Shown here: positions 44,296 through 53,563 of the stretch, in pieces
Layout of the letters: each line of letters starts with the position of its first letter
How positions within the stretch are numbered: the first letter of the stretch is position 1
Assembly (NCBI GenBank): GCA_044359955.1
Contig: JBIKLF010000001.1
Span: forward strand, 1-64,000
Source of the DNA: JACTMZ01 sp044359955
GTDB taxonomy: Bacteria; Verrucomicrobiota; Verrucomicrobiia; Chthoniobacterales; JACTMZ01
Direction: 5' to 3'
DNA: 64,000 nt
Notes under the pieces: model-generated
What the model saw: the letters and a program-made list of their open reading frames with translations, nothing else
Told to the model about the DNA's origin: nothing
Databases searched by the model: none
Program-made: the position numbers and the translations under genes

Positions 44296-45005
44296 TCCGG
44301 CGTTTTGAAGAGAGTCGTCCCGAGTGGATGGACGTGGCCGAGCAGGCGACGCCCGAGCTGGAAGCCGACTTGTTGAATCTTGAATCACTCAACCGCCGGT
44401 TCGGTGCGCACCGGCTGGTGCTCGACTACCTCGGGCCTGTGCTCGAGCGGCGTCAACCGCTGCGCGTGCTCGACCTGGGCACCGGGGCCGGTGACATTCC
44501 GCGCGCCTTGGTCCAACGCGCGCGGGCCATGGGCTGTCCCCTCGTGGTTACCGCGGTGGAACGTCAGCAACCGACCCTGCAGATTGCGGAAAAGTTTTCC
44601 CACGGTTTCCCCGAGATCCGTTACGTCCGTGCGGACTTCCTCAATTTTGCCGAAGGATCCCTCTACGATGTCGTGCTCTGCAACCTTGTGCTGCACCATC
44701 TCGAGGAAAGTGATGCGATCCGCCTGCTGCGCCGGTGCCGTGAGTTGACCAGGGGAGCGGCCTTGGTCACCGATTTGCGCCGTTCGCGTCTCGCTCAGGC
44801 CGGAATTTTCGCCGTGACCGGGCTGATCTACCGCGATGCCATGACCAAGCACGACGCACGTCTCTCGGCGGAACGCGCCTTTTCCTTTCCTGAGCTGCGC
44901 AAGCTGGCCATCGCGGCCGGTTGGTGGGGATTCCGCCACCGCCGCGCGCCGTTTTTCCGTCAGGCGCTCTGGATGGATGTCGCCGCGCGCAACCGGGGTC
45001 GCTGA
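44292..45005 (+). CDS. Class I SAM-dependent methyltransferase
   Basis: A 237-residue methyltransferase. Motif I is VLDLGTGAGDIPRAL (about 58-72), an acidic residue follows in AVERQQPTL, and motif IV is YDVVLCNLVLHHLEE. The start MIRRFEESRPEWMD and the RDAMTKHDARLSAERAFSFPEL stretch resemble small-molecule or quinone-like methyltransferases, but the substrate is not clear. It is translationally coupled to pgeF by a 4-base overlap and faces argS convergently. Confidence 0.87.
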   Translation: MIRRFEESRPEWMDVAEQATPELEADLLNLESLNRRFGAHRLVLDYLGPVLERRQPLRVLDLGTGAGDIPRALVQRARAMGCPLVVTAVERQQPTLQIAEKFSHGFPEIRYVRADFLNFAEGSLYDVVLCNLVLHHLEESDAIRLLRRCRELTRGAALVTDLRRSRLAQAGIFAVTGLIYRDAMTKHDARLSAERAFSFPELRKLAIAAGWWGFRHRRAPFFRQALWMDVAARNRGR

Positions 45006-45107
45006 AGCAAGGGGTCGCGCCGGATTTCTTGCTTCGCGGCAGAGAGTGCCGCGGCGGGAAAGCAATGCAAACCGTGCCGATCGTGACAGGGCTATCGCGC
45101 CCCGCCT

Positions 45108-46820
45108 TCACATCCGCTCGGGCACCTGAACACCGAGGAGATCGAGGCCATGCTTGAGCACGCGGGCGGTCGCTTCGCAGAGGACGAGGCGGGAATGCTG
45201 TGTCACGCCCTCGGCTTTGAGGACCGGGCAGGCCTCGTAAAAAGTGTGGAAGGCATTGGCCGTCTCGAAGAGATGGTTGGCCAAAAGGTTCGGACGGAAG
45301 TCGTGGAGGACCAACGGGACAATTTCGCCGAATTGGAGAAGTTTCTTGGCCAAGGCAAGTTCGGCCGGTTCGGTCAGGACCACCTCCTGCACGCTGCCGA
45401 GTTCGGCCCCAAGTTTGCGGAAAATCGACCGCACGCGCACGTAGGCATTTTGCAAATAGGGTGCGGTATTGCCCTGCAAGGAGAGCATTTTGGACCAGGA
45501 AAAGACGTAGTCGCTCATCCGGTGTTGGGAGAGTTCGGCATATTTGACGGCACCGAGTCCCACGACACGTGCGATGTGTTCTTTTTCCTCGGCGGGCAGT
45601 TCCGGATTTTTCTCCTCGATCATGGCCCCTGCCCGGCTGATGGCCTCGTCGATCAAGTCGCGCAGCGGGACATTGTCGCCCGATCGGGTCTTCATGAGTT
45701 TGTGGTCCTCGCCGAGAATACTGCCGAAGGCGATATGCTCGAGTTTCGGGCCCAACCCCATGCCCCTCGCGGCGGCGAACACCTGCTGGAAGTGCAACTG
45801 CTGCGGGGCTCCGGTCACATACCAGATGGCGTGCGGGTCCCATCGCGCGATCCGGTATTCAATCGTGGCGAGGTCGGTGGTGGCATAAAGGAAACCTCCG
45901 TCGCCCTTGCGGATGAGACACGGTTTGTCGGCCAGGGCCGGAATATCCGGAAAGAAAATGCAGGCGGCACCCTCGCTGATTTGCGCGGTCCCGGCGGCGA
46001 GGAGTTTGTCGACCAGCGGGGCGAGCGCAGGATCGTAGAAACTTTCCCCGAGGCGTTCGTCGAAGCCGATCCCGAGCTTTGCGTAGATCTCTTCGAATTC
46101 GGCCCAGGACAAATCGACGAGTTGCTGCCAGATGGCGCGGTTTTCCGGGTCGCCTTGTTGGAGTTTGACCAGTTCTTCGCGTGCCGCTTTGTGCACGGCG
46201 GGGTCGGTCTGTTCGAGTGCGTTGACCTCGCGGTAGAGACGTGTCATTTCCGCGATCGGATCACGTTCCAGCGCACCACGGTCGAGAAGGTGCTTCCAAC
46301 CGTAAAGGACTTTGCCGAATTGTGTGCCCCAATCGCCGAGATGGTTGTCGGTCACGACTTCGTGGCCGGCAAACCTTGCGATGCGGGCCAGCGCATCGCC
46401 CAGGATTGTGCTGCGGATGTGCCCGACGTGCATCGGCTTGGCAATGTTGGGCGAACTGAAGTCGATGACGATGCGGAGCGGATTCTCCGTGGCGGGCACG
46501 CCGCAGCGGGCATCACCCGTCAGTGCCCGGAGTTGCCCGGAGACCCAAGGCGGTTTGAGGCGGAAGTTGAGGAAGCCCGGACCGGCAATTTCCGGCTTCT
46601 CGCAAATGTCGCCCGCCTCGAAATAGTCGGCGATTTGGGCCGCGAGTTCGCGCGGGTTGGTTTTCGCTTCCTTGGCCAGAACCATGGCGGCATTGGCCTG
46701 GTAGTCGCCGAATCGTGTGTCGGCGGCCGGGGTCACCTCGCCGCGTTCGGGCGGCAATCCGCAGGCAGCAAGTGCCGCGTGCAACCGTTTGGTCAGCACG
46801 GCCTGCGGCGTGGCGCTCAT
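45108..46820 (-). CDS. argS: Arginyl-tRNA synthetase
   Basis: Charges tRNA-Arg with arginine. The 570-residue class I synthetase has the N-terminal Add-1 domain, the HIGH-type motif in NIAKPMHVGHIRSTILGDAL, LGDWGTQFGK, and the C-terminal anticodon-binding DALR domain ending LGVQVPERM. The KMSKS loop is degenerate (KLMKTRSGD), as often in ArgRS. The PTS-type gene ends one base before its start, so the two are co-transcribed. Confidence 0.95.
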   Translation of the reverse strand: MSATPQAVLTKRLHAALAACGLPPERGEVTPAADTRFGDYQANAAMVLAKEAKTNPRELAAQIADYFEAGDICEKPEIAGPGFLNFRLKPPWVSGQLRALTGDARCGVPATENPLRIVIDFSSPNIAKPMHVGHIRSTILGDALARIARFAGHEVVTDNHLGDWGTQFGKVLYGWKHLLDRGALERDPIAEMTRLYREVNALEQTDPAVHKAAREELVKLQQGDPENRAIWQQLVDLSWAEFEEIYAKLGIGFDERLGESFYDPALAPLVDKLLAAGTAQISEGAACIFFPDIPALADKPCLIRKGDGGFLYATTDLATIEYRIARWDPHAIWYVTGAPQQLHFQQVFAAARGMGLGPKLEHIAFGSILGEDHKLMKTRSGDNVPLRDLIDEAISRAGAMIEEKNPELPAEEKEHIARVVGLGAVKYAELSQHRMSDYVFSWSKMLSLQGNTAPYLQNAYVRVRSIFRKLGAELGSVQEVVLTEPAELALAKKLLQFGEIVPLVLHDFRPNLLANHLFETANAFHTFYEACPVLKAEGVTQHSRLVLCEATARVLKHGLDLLGVQVPERM

Positions 46821-47288
46821 TCAGCGGTGACCGCCGCGGCTGGCGAAAACTTGCAGAATGGACTGCGCATCGGGCGCGGCCGCCAATTCCTCGCGCACCG
46901 TGCGGTCGTTGAGGAATTTGGCGATGGCGGCGAGGGTGCGCAGATGGACCTGGAACTGGTCCCGGGGAACAACGAAGAGAACGATGAAGTGCACGAGTTC
47001 GTTGTCCAGCGAGTCAAATTCAATGCCCGAGGTCGAGCGTCCGAAGGCGGCCACCACTTCGGTGACGTGCTCGGAGGAGGCGTGCGGGATGGCGATGCCG
47101 AAGCCGATGCCGGTGCTCATCGTTTCCTCGCGCTGCTTCAGGGCGTCCAAAACGCTCTCTCGGTATTGGGGTTCAATACGTTGCGTCGCCACGAGCAGGT
47201 CTACGATCTCCGTGATCGCCGGCCATCGCTCCGTTGTTTTCATTTCGGGAATGATCTCCCCGACTGTGAGCAAACTCGACAGTGTCAT
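46821..47288 (-). CDS. PTS EIIA type-2 (PtsN-like) protein
   Basis: A 155-residue PTS_EIIA_2 domain protein. The phosphorylated histidine is H69 in IGFGIAIPHAS, with LVHFIVLFVVPRDQFQVHLRTLAAIAKFL following. As no permease or other sugar PTS component is nearby, a regulatory, nitrogen-PTS-like role is more likely than sugar uptake. It lies directly in front of argS on the minus strand and diverges from the aminotransferase gene. Confidence 0.87.
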   Translation of the reverse strand: MTLSSLLTVGEIIPEMKTTERWPAITEIVDLLVATQRIEPQYRESVLDALKQREETMSTGIGFGIAIPHASSEHVTEVVAAFGRSTSGIEFDSLDNELVHFIVLFVVPRDQFQVHLRTLAAIAKFLNDRTVREELAAAPDAQSILQVFASRGGHR

Positions 47289-47416
47289 GCGCCTTGACCC
47301 GCCACGTTACCAACGGCGCGCCGCATGGCAAGATGAATTGCCCGCGGACAACGTGCGCCTGACAGTCCGGATGCAGGATGGTAGAGCTGTGGTCATGAAA
47401 GGTTTACCGTCCGCGT

Positions 47417-48778
47417 ATGCTTCCTGAATTGCGCACGGATATTCCCGGCCCGCGGTCACGCGAACTGGCCGCGCGCCTGCGCCGGGTCGAGTCGCACAAT
47501 GTGACGCTGCTCGGCGAGCGGTGGCCTGTTTTCTGGGAGAGGGCCGAGGGGGTCAATGTGTGGGATGCGGACGGCAACCGTTTCCTCGATTTTACTTCCG
47601 GCTTCGGGGTGGCGGGGTTGGGTCATTCGTCGCCGCCGGTGCGAGAGGCCCTGAGTGCCCAATCACTAAGACTTCTGCATGCCATGGGCGATGTGCATCC
47701 GGCGGAATCAAAAGTCGAGCTATGCGAAATGCTCAGCGAACTCACCTTCGAGCGCTGGGGTGCGGGTCGGGGTAAAGTGATCCTCGGCAATTCTGGGTCG
47801 GATGCGATCGAGGCCGCGCTGAAGACGGCGGTGCTTCACAGTGGCAAGCCGGGAGTGCTGGTCTTTGCCGGGGCGTATCATGGCCTCGGCTATGGGGCGC
47901 TCGAGGCCTCGGCGCTGGAGTTTTTCCGCACACCTTTCGCCAGGCAACTCGGAGGCTTCGCGGTGAGCGTGCCTTATCCGTATTGTTTCCGGTGTCCGCT
48001 CGGGCACGGTGGCGCGTCTGCCTTGGAGGGCAGGGAGTTCCCCCAGTGCAGCAGCGGTTGCCTTGAGGAACTGCGACGACGCATCATCATGGAACTGGGC
48101 AGGCGTGAGATCGGGGCCATCTTGGTCGAGCCGGTGCAAGGCCGGGGCGGAGACATTGTGCCGCCGCGTGATTTTCTGCGGCTTCTCCGGCGGATTTGTG
48201 ACGAGGAAAAAATTCTCCTCGTGGCCGATGAAATTTATACCGGACTGAACCGCACGGGTCGGCTCTTCGGGTGCGATCATTCCGAGGTCGTTCCCGACCT
48301 CATTTGTCTCGGCAAAGCGCTGACCTCCGGATTTCCCCTGTCAGCCTGCGTGGGTCGCGCCACGGTGATGGACGCCTGGCCGGAGTCGGCTGGCGAGGCG
48401 CTGCACACCAGCACGTTTCTCGGCAACCCGCTGGGCTGTGCCATGGCCCTCGCCGCGTTGCGGGAGCATGCGCGACCGGAGACGGCGGCCAAGGTGCTGG
48501 CGGCCGGGCGCTATTTGCGCGCGGTGCTGGAGAAAATTTCATCGCCACGGATTGGCGATGTGCGGGGGGCGGGCTTGTTGGTCGGGTTGGAGATGGTTCA
48601 GGCCGACGGATCGCCCGACCAAACTCTGGCGGCGCACTGCGTCATGGAGGGTTTGCAGGAGGGAATCTTGCTCCTCGCCGGGGGGCGGCACGGAAACGTG
48701 CTCTCTTTGGCCCCGCCTTTTGACTTGGCGCCGGAAGAGGCGGATTTTTTGGCCGGGAAGCTGGCCCGCATGCTTTGA
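47417..48778 (+). CDS. Class III (omega) aminotransferase
   Basis: A 453-residue PLP enzyme of the 4-aminobutyrate/ornithine aminotransferase family. It starts with LPELRTDIPGPRS, as in GABA transaminase-like proteins, and has FTSGFGVAGLGHS, GNSGSDAIEAALK, the cofactor-contacting DEIYTGLNRTG and the PLP lysine in LGKALTSGFPLSA. An internal CFRCPLGH...CSSGC insert, with four cysteines, is uncommon and could bind metal. The substrate cannot be fixed. It begins 128 bases from the divergent PTS gene. Confidence 0.88.
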   Translation: MLPELRTDIPGPRSRELAARLRRVESHNVTLLGERWPVFWERAEGVNVWDADGNRFLDFTSGFGVAGLGHSSPPVREALSAQSLRLLHAMGDVHPAESKVELCEMLSELTFERWGAGRGKVILGNSGSDAIEAALKTAVLHSGKPGVLVFAGAYHGLGYGALEASALEFFRTPFARQLGGFAVSVPYPYCFRCPLGHGGASALEGREFPQCSSGCLEELRRRIIMELGRREIGAILVEPVQGRGGDIVPPRDFLRLLRRICDEEKILLVADEIYTGLNRTGRLFGCDHSEVVPDLICLGKALTSGFPLSACVGRATVMDAWPESAGEALHTSTFLGNPLGCAMALAALREHARPETAAKVLAAGRYLRAVLEKISSPRIGDVRGAGLLVGLEMVQADGSPDQTLAAHCVMEGLQEGILLLAGGRHGNVLSLAPPFDLAPEEADFLAGKLARML

Positions 48779-48835
48779 GCTGAGCTGCGGGGTCAGGGTT
48801 TTTCGTCACGGTGGGTGACGGGAATATTATGCGGG

Positions 48836-48925
48836 CGGCGGGTCCCGAGGCCCCGCCCGACCGACGAATTATTTCAACGACACTCCAAAAGTGAGTGAGG
48901 TGGGGCGGGGCCTCCGGACCCGCCG
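48836..48925. repeat. Long inverted repeat between convergent genes
   Basis: Arms 48836-48858 and 48903-48925 match at 22 of 23 positions (CGGCGGGTCC-GAGGCCCCGCCC) around a 44-base loop. It lies between the convergent aminotransferase and nuoA genes, so it may serve as a two-way transcription barrier. It also resembles the GTCCGGAGGCCC repeat near 12232. Confidence 0.88.
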
Positions 48926-48984
48926 CGTGCCTCAAAACCATGCCCGGCGCACCGCGTCACGGCCACGGAAAAACCCAACCCGCG

Positions 48985-49362
48985 CTAATTCCGCCAATCC
49001 AACGCGCCTTTTTTGATGGCGTAAATATAGCCGATGGTCAGGACGGAAACAAAACCGGCCATGCTCCAAAAGATGATGCCGCCCTGTTGGGCCAGAAAGT
49101 CGCGGTAGACGACGGCCCAAGGATACATGAAGACAATCTCGATATCGAAAAGGATGAAGAGCATGGCCACGAGATAGAACTTCACACTGAAGCGCGGGGC
49201 GGCGGCTTCCCGGACCGGCATGCCGCATTCGTAGGCCATGTCTTTGGCCGGCGTGCGTTTGCCGGCCCGGCCGAGGAGGAGGCTGGCGGCGAAGATGGAG
49301 ACCGCCAGACCGATGGCCACCGCGATGTGGATGGTCAGCGGCAGGTATTGCTCGGTGAGCAT
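48985..49362 (-). CDS. nuoA: NADH-quinone oxidoreductase subunit A
   Basis: A 125-residue three-helix membrane subunit of respiratory complex I. It carries the family hallmarks MAYECGMPV and RFSVKFYLVAMLFILFDIEIVFMYPWA and ends IYAIKKGALDWRN. Normally nuoA is followed by nuoB and the other subunits; here the downstream neighbour is a palindrome and a convergent gene, so this copy is isolated from the rest of the nuo genes. A small winged-helix-like gene lies 12 bases upstream on the same strand. Confidence 0.94.
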   Translation of the reverse strand: MLTEQYLPLTIHIAVAIGLAVSIFAASLLLGRAGKRTPAKDMAYECGMPVREAAAPRFSVKFYLVAMLFILFDIEIVFMYPWAVVYRDFLAQQGGIIFWSMAGFVSVLTIGYIYAIKKGALDWRN

Positions 49363-49374
49363 GCGGGCGGAACG

Positions 49375-49674
49375 TCAGCGGACCGGCGCGTCGGCTGGCT
49401 CGAGGGCGTTGGCCAAAGAGGCGAGCCCGCGGTATTTCTTGCCGGTCTTTTTGACCATGCCGCGGGAAACCAAATTTTGCAGCTTCTCGTAGGCGCGCAG
49501 ACGGAGCATTTCTTCTCCACCGCTGGCCGCGTTGCGCTTGCGCAGTTTCTCGTGGACCAAGTCGAAGAGTTGCTTGAATTCAAAGGAGGTCTTTTTGGAA
49601 AGAACACCAACCAACTCCTCGGTGACCAAGTCCGGCAATCGACGGGAAAAAGCGCTTTTTCTCTGAATCGGCAT
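49375..49674 (-). CDS. Small conserved-looking helical protein, possible winged helix
   Basis: A 99-residue basic protein: ELVGVLSKKTSFEFKQLFDLVHEKLRKR then MLRLRAYEKLQNLVSRGMVKKTGKKYRG. The second half has the helix-helix-strand look of a winged helix. I recognise no named family. It directly precedes nuoA on the same strand. A DNA-binding role is only a guess. Confidence 0.6.
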   Translation of the reverse strand: MPIQRKSAFSRRLPDLVTEELVGVLSKKTSFEFKQLFDLVHEKLRKRNAASGGEEMLRLRAYEKLQNLVSRGMVKKTGKKYRGLASLANALEPADAPVR

Positions 49675-49766
49675 AATCCAAAACCCTACCGGACGTTCCC
49701 CTGCTTGACCAGTAGAAAATGGCTTGGGTGCGGGCTGATCTGATTACGTGCTCTTGGATGGGCGCA

Positions 49767-50294
49767 TCAATGCGCCGCCAATTCGCTGACCAATTCCTTG
49801 ACCGCCAACGCGATGTGTTCCGTGCCACTGTCGGCGGGTTGGCTGGGTCCTTTATGACCACCCCCGAGCAAGCGAACAATGGCATGAGGGCGCGCCGGGA
49901 TATCGTAAACATTCCAAAAACGGATCCGCCCCACCTTGTGCAATGCCTTGGCCAGCGAGAGGAACTTCTGTTCGATCATCGGTTGGTGTTCCTCCCGGCA
50001 CATGGCAATGATGAGGTCGAAGTCGGTCAGGTCCTCCACATCGATGGGAATCGGGTCGCGCGGTTCTGCCGCCAGATGAGCCAGTTCGACGCCTTTGAGG
50101 TAGGCCGCAGTGTGCTCCGACATGCCTTTGAGTTCGCGCGCCTTGAGCAGGCCACGGGAACCGGCTTCCCAAGCCAGACCGGCGGTCGCCGCGGCATGGT
50201 TGAAAAGAATCTCCGCCAACCGGCTGCGGTAGTAATTGCCGCTGCAGATGAAGAGCACGCGCTTTTTCGGCGGCACTGGGGACGCGCTGCTCAC
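49767..50294 (-). CDS. Low-molecular-weight protein tyrosine phosphatase-family protein
   Basis: A 175-residue LMW-PTP-like protein. The P-loop C-x5-R is FICSGNYYRSRLAE, with the catalytic cysteine near residue 17 and the arginine at 23. The general-acid aspartate is in RFWNVYDIPAR, where DP is more usual. Such enzymes dephosphorylate tyrosine kinases of capsule systems, or arsenate in the reductase branch, but no such genes are next to it. It stands alone on the minus strand. Confidence 0.8.
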   Translation of the reverse strand: MSSASPVPPKKRVLFICSGNYYRSRLAEILFNHAAATAGLAWEAGSRGLLKARELKGMSEHTAAYLKGVELAHLAAEPRDPIPIDVEDLTDFDLIIAMCREEHQPMIEQKFLSLAKALHKVGRIRFWNVYDIPARPHAIVRLLGGGHKGPSQPADSGTEHIALAVKELVSELAAH

Positions 50295-50385
50295 TTGTTG
50301 TGCTTCCTACCGGCCTGCATCTGCCTAGATTCTTTGTCTAGCTGCCGGACGTCGTTCTCGGCGCAGACCTGGGCGTTGGTGAATT

Positions 50386-50838
50386 TCACAAGTGCTGAAT
50401 TTGCCTGCGCGCCTCGTAAAGCACAATCCCAACCGAGGTGGCCAGGTTCAGGCTCCGCGCGGCGGGCTCCATGGGAATGGTCAACAGGTGCTCTCTTTCT
50501 TGCTCGAGCAGGCTCTCCGGCAGTCCGCGGGTCTCCCGACCGAAAACCAAATAGTCGCCCGGGCCAAAGTGCGCCTCCCAATAGGGCAGCGTCGCCTTCG
50601 AGGTCAGGTAAAAAAACCGCGCCAGCCCGGCTTTGGTGCGCAGGGCATCGAGTGACGGCCAACGGTGCACGTCGCACTTTTCCCAATAATCCATCCCCGC
50701 CCGCCGCAGGGCCGCGCCATCAAGGTCGAAGCCGAGCGGCTCAATCAAATGCAGCCGTGCCCCCGCCGCGAGGCAGGTCCGCGCAATATTGCCCGTGTTC
50801 TGCGGGATTTCAGGTTCGACCAGGACGACGTGGAGCAT
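50386..50838 (-). CDS. trmL: tRNA (cytidine/uridine-2'-O-)-methyltransferase TrmL
   Basis: SPOUT-class enzyme that 2'-O-methylates the wobble base of tRNA-Leu. The 150 residues and the motifs MLHVVLVEPEIPQNTGNIART, FGRETRGLPESLL and IPMEPAARSLNLATSVGIVLYEA match TrmL closely, including the knotted AdoMet site. It follows an aldehyde dehydrogenase gene by 6 bases on the same strand, probably without functional link. Confidence 0.94.
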   Translation of the reverse strand: MLHVVLVEPEIPQNTGNIARTCLAAGARLHLIEPLGFDLDGAALRRAGMDYWEKCDVHRWPSLDALRTKAGLARFFYLTSKATLPYWEAHFGPGDYLVFGRETRGLPESLLEQEREHLLTIPMEPAARSLNLATSVGIVLYEARRQIQHL

Positions 50839-50844
50839 GCGCGG

Positions 50845-52275
50845 TCAGAGCCCGCGTTCGTTGATGATCAACGACTTGATTTCAGTCATGTCTTCCATGG
50901 CGTAACGCACCCCCTCGCGACCGAACCCGCTGTCTTTGACCCCACCATAGGGCATGTTTTCAGTGCGGAAGGTCGGGACCTGGTTGATCAGGACGCCACC
51001 GACCTCAAGCGCATCGTAGGCCTCGTAAATTTTCGCCAAATCACCGGTGAAGACGCCCGCCTGCAGTCCGAACTTCGAATCATTCACCGCAGCCAGGCCG
51101 TCGGCAAATTTCCGGTAAGATTCCAGCACCACAACCGGAGCAAACGCCTCTTCGCAGGCAATGGCCGCATCGCACGGCACGTTTTCCAGAACGACGGGAT
51201 GCAATATCTGGCCGTCGACTTTGAGCGGGGTAAGCAACTTGGCCCCGCGCGACTCGGCGTCTTTGACCCAGCCGACAACATTGTCCAACGCCGCTTTGGT
51301 GATCATCGGGCCGACCAGGGTCTTGGCCTCACGCGGGTCACCGGCCACCGCCTTCTCGCGCACTTGGGCGAGGAATGCCGCTTTGAATTCTTCGAAGATC
51401 GAATCATGGACGAAGATCCGTTGCACGCTGATGCACGATTGACCCGCGTAGGCGAAGGCGCCGACCGCCATCTTCGCGGCGTGGTGGCGCCAATCGGAAT
51501 CGGGTTCGACCACGCAGGCGGCATTGCCGCCGAGTTCGAGGGTGATCTTTTGTTTCACCGCTTCCGACTTGAGCTTCCACCCGACTTCGACGCCACCGGT
51601 AAAAGAAAGCATCTTCACCCGTGGATCGCGCAGCAAAGTGCCGACGTGTTCGTGGCCGAAGGGTAGGAATGACACCTGTCCGGCCGGTGCGCCGCACTCC
51701 GCGAGGACCTCGCCGAGGAGCAAAGCGCAAAGCGGGGTCTTCATGGCCGGCTTGAGGATCATGGTGTTCCCCGTGGCAAGGCACGGGGCGACCTTGTGGG
51801 CCACGAGGTTGAGCGGGAAATTGAACGGCGTGATGCCGAGAATGACGCCGAGCGGGAAACGTCGCGCCAACCCGGAGTGTCCCGCGCCGGCGGATGTCGC
51901 GCCCATTTCGATCGGATGCCCGTTCGGTTCCAGGGTGCCCGCCGCCGCCAATTCGAAAGTCGACTGCGCCCGCTGCACTTCGATCCTGGCCAGCGCGACG
52001 GGTTTGCCGGCTTCGGCGATGAGCAACTCGACGAATTCATCGGCCCGCTGGCCGATGGTGTCCGCTATCCGGCGGAGCAAACGCGACCGTTCGACCGGCG
52101 CGGTCTGACGCGCTTCTTCGAAGGTGCGCGCGGCCAAGTCCAGTGCTTCGTGGATTTCTTTGGCCCCGGCCACGCAGATTTCGGCGACCAGCGCGCCGTT
52201 GTAGGGATTGCGGACCTCCGCCGTTTCCGTCGTGCTGACTGAGCGGTTGCCGAGGAGAAAGGGGCGGGGTGTCAT
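50845..52275 (-). CDS. Aldehyde dehydrogenase
   Basis: A 476-residue NAD(P)-dependent ALDH. The conserved glutamate is in LELGGNAACVV and the catalytic cysteine in YAGQSCISVQRIF, with the usual GITPFNFPLNL and the C-terminal NQVPTFRTENMPYGGVKDSGFG. Related enzymes act on semialdehydes or lactaldehyde-type substrates. Because it is coupled (4-base overlap) to a saccharopine dehydrogenase-like gene, 2-aminoadipate 6-semialdehyde is an attractive substrate, but this is inference. Confidence 0.9.
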   Translation of the reverse strand: MTPRPFLLGNRSVSTTETAEVRNPYNGALVAEICVAGAKEIHEALDLAARTFEEARQTAPVERSRLLRRIADTIGQRADEFVELLIAEAGKPVALARIEVQRAQSTFELAAAGTLEPNGHPIEMGATSAGAGHSGLARRFPLGVILGITPFNFPLNLVAHKVAPCLATGNTMILKPAMKTPLCALLLGEVLAECGAPAGQVSFLPFGHEHVGTLLRDPRVKMLSFTGGVEVGWKLKSEAVKQKITLELGGNAACVVEPDSDWRHHAAKMAVGAFAYAGQSCISVQRIFVHDSIFEEFKAAFLAQVREKAVAGDPREAKTLVGPMITKAALDNVVGWVKDAESRGAKLLTPLKVDGQILHPVVLENVPCDAAIACEEAFAPVVVLESYRKFADGLAAVNDSKFGLQAGVFTGDLAKIYEAYDALEVGGVLINQVPTFRTENMPYGGVKDSGFGREGVRYAMEDMTEIKSLIINERGL

Positions 52276-53498
52276 ATCCGCTCGGTCTCGCGTTTTTCGA
52301 CAAAAATGGGGAGGCCTTCGTGGCTGAAGTGGGTCATCAATTCATCCGGTTGCAGCGCCTCCGGCATCATGACCCCGCGTTCCTTGATCTTGCCCTCGAT
52401 GAGCAAGCGCGCGGTCAGCGCGGGCGGTATGCCGGTCTGCACGAGGGTGAGCGAGTAGCCGTATTTCTCGTAGCAGTCGCGGTGGTTATCCATCGTGTAG
52501 ATGAAATACTCGACCCGCCGCCGACCGAGGGTTCCCCGCACTTCGGTGCCGACGCACGAATAGCCGTCGACGGTCGGACCCAACTGCGCCGGCTTGGGCA
52601 AGGCGTGGGTGGCCACCCGCACGGGCGAGACCTCGACGCCGTCGACCTTCACTTTTTTCCACGTATCAAGATCGAGCAAGGCGAGGGACTTCGACAGGTG
52701 CACAACTTTGTCGCTCACGCTGTATTTGAAGACCGAGTAGCGGACGCCTTTCTGCACAAACGGCGGATAAATCCCGAGGCTCACCCCTTCCTCGTGCGCC
52801 ACCGCGTAGGTCGGCTGCAGGCCGATCGGCTCGGGGAACCGGATCCATTCGAATTCCGATTCGAGGGGTTTGCCGGCCGTCACCTTGCCGTTTTTGACAA
52901 AATAAGGAACCGCGCCGAGTTCCTCAAAAAAGGTTTCCGGAGAAAAAAGGACGGCGAAGCGGTAGCCTTTGACTTCCGCATTGTCCGCGTCGAGCACGCG
53001 GATGCTCGTCGCCGTGTCGAGGCGGTCCATGGCCCAGCGCGCAAAGATGTTCACCGCGCCCGGATCCATGCCCATGCAGAGGATGCCCGCGAGATTCTTT
53101 TCCTCGAAGATTTCGTGGAAAGCCTCGATCTCGGTGTCGAAAGAATTCTTCGACCTGCGGCGCGCCCCGGGAGGCGCATAAATGTCGGCCGCCATGTCGA
53201 GGTAATGCGAGCCGGCCTCCGCGCAGGCGGTGAGGAGCGAGTGGTTGGTCGAGCAGACCGCCGCATTGCAGGTCACCTTGACCTGATGCTCTTTCATCAG
53301 CGCGGTCGTGCCTTTCACGTCCATGGCGTCGGCCTTGACCACGACAAAGCGGTTGTTGGGAATGCGCTTGGCCAGTTGCTCGGCGAAGACCGTGTCGCGG
53401 TCGGCGCAAACAATGCGGTCGACGCAGTCGTATTCGTGCAGTTTCTGGGCGATGACGGATCCCACCCCGCCCATTCCGATCACCATTGCGTTGGCCAT
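52272..53498 (-). CDS. Saccharopine dehydrogenase-like oxidoreductase
   Basis: A 408-residue protein with an N-terminal dinucleotide fold (MVIGMGGVGSVIAQKLHEY) and the saccharopine dehydrogenase family pattern (CNAAVCSTNHSLLTACAEAG, GMDPGAVNIFARWA). The family includes saccharopine dehydrogenase, lysine 6-dehydrogenase and carboxynorspermidine synthase, which sequence inspection cannot separate. It is first in a two-gene unit with an aldehyde dehydrogenase, which would suit lysine catabolism via aminoadipate semialdehyde. A polyamine role is the main alternative. Confidence 0.8.
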   Translation of the reverse strand: MANAMVIGMGGVGSVIAQKLHEYDCVDRIVCADRDTVFAEQLAKRIPNNRFVVVKADAMDVKGTTALMKEHQVKVTCNAAVCSTNHSLLTACAEAGSHYLDMAADIYAPPGARRRSKNSFDTEIEAFHEIFEEKNLAGILCMGMDPGAVNIFARWAMDRLDTATSIRVLDADNAEVKGYRFAVLFSPETFFEELGAVPYFVKNGKVTAGKPLESEFEWIRFPEPIGLQPTYAVAHEEGVSLGIYPPFVQKGVRYSVFKYSVSDKVVHLSKSLALLDLDTWKKVKVDGVEVSPVRVATHALPKPAQLGPTVDGYSCVGTEVRGTLGRRRVEYFIYTMDNHRDCYEKYGYSLTLVQTGIPPALTARLLIEGKIKERGVMMPEALQPDELMTHFSHEGLPIFVEKRETERI

Positions 53499-53563
53499 AA
53501 TATGTGTCGCCGCAACGTTTGGTTTTCCGCGACGCCGACTGGTTACAACCTAACCGCCCCGCA

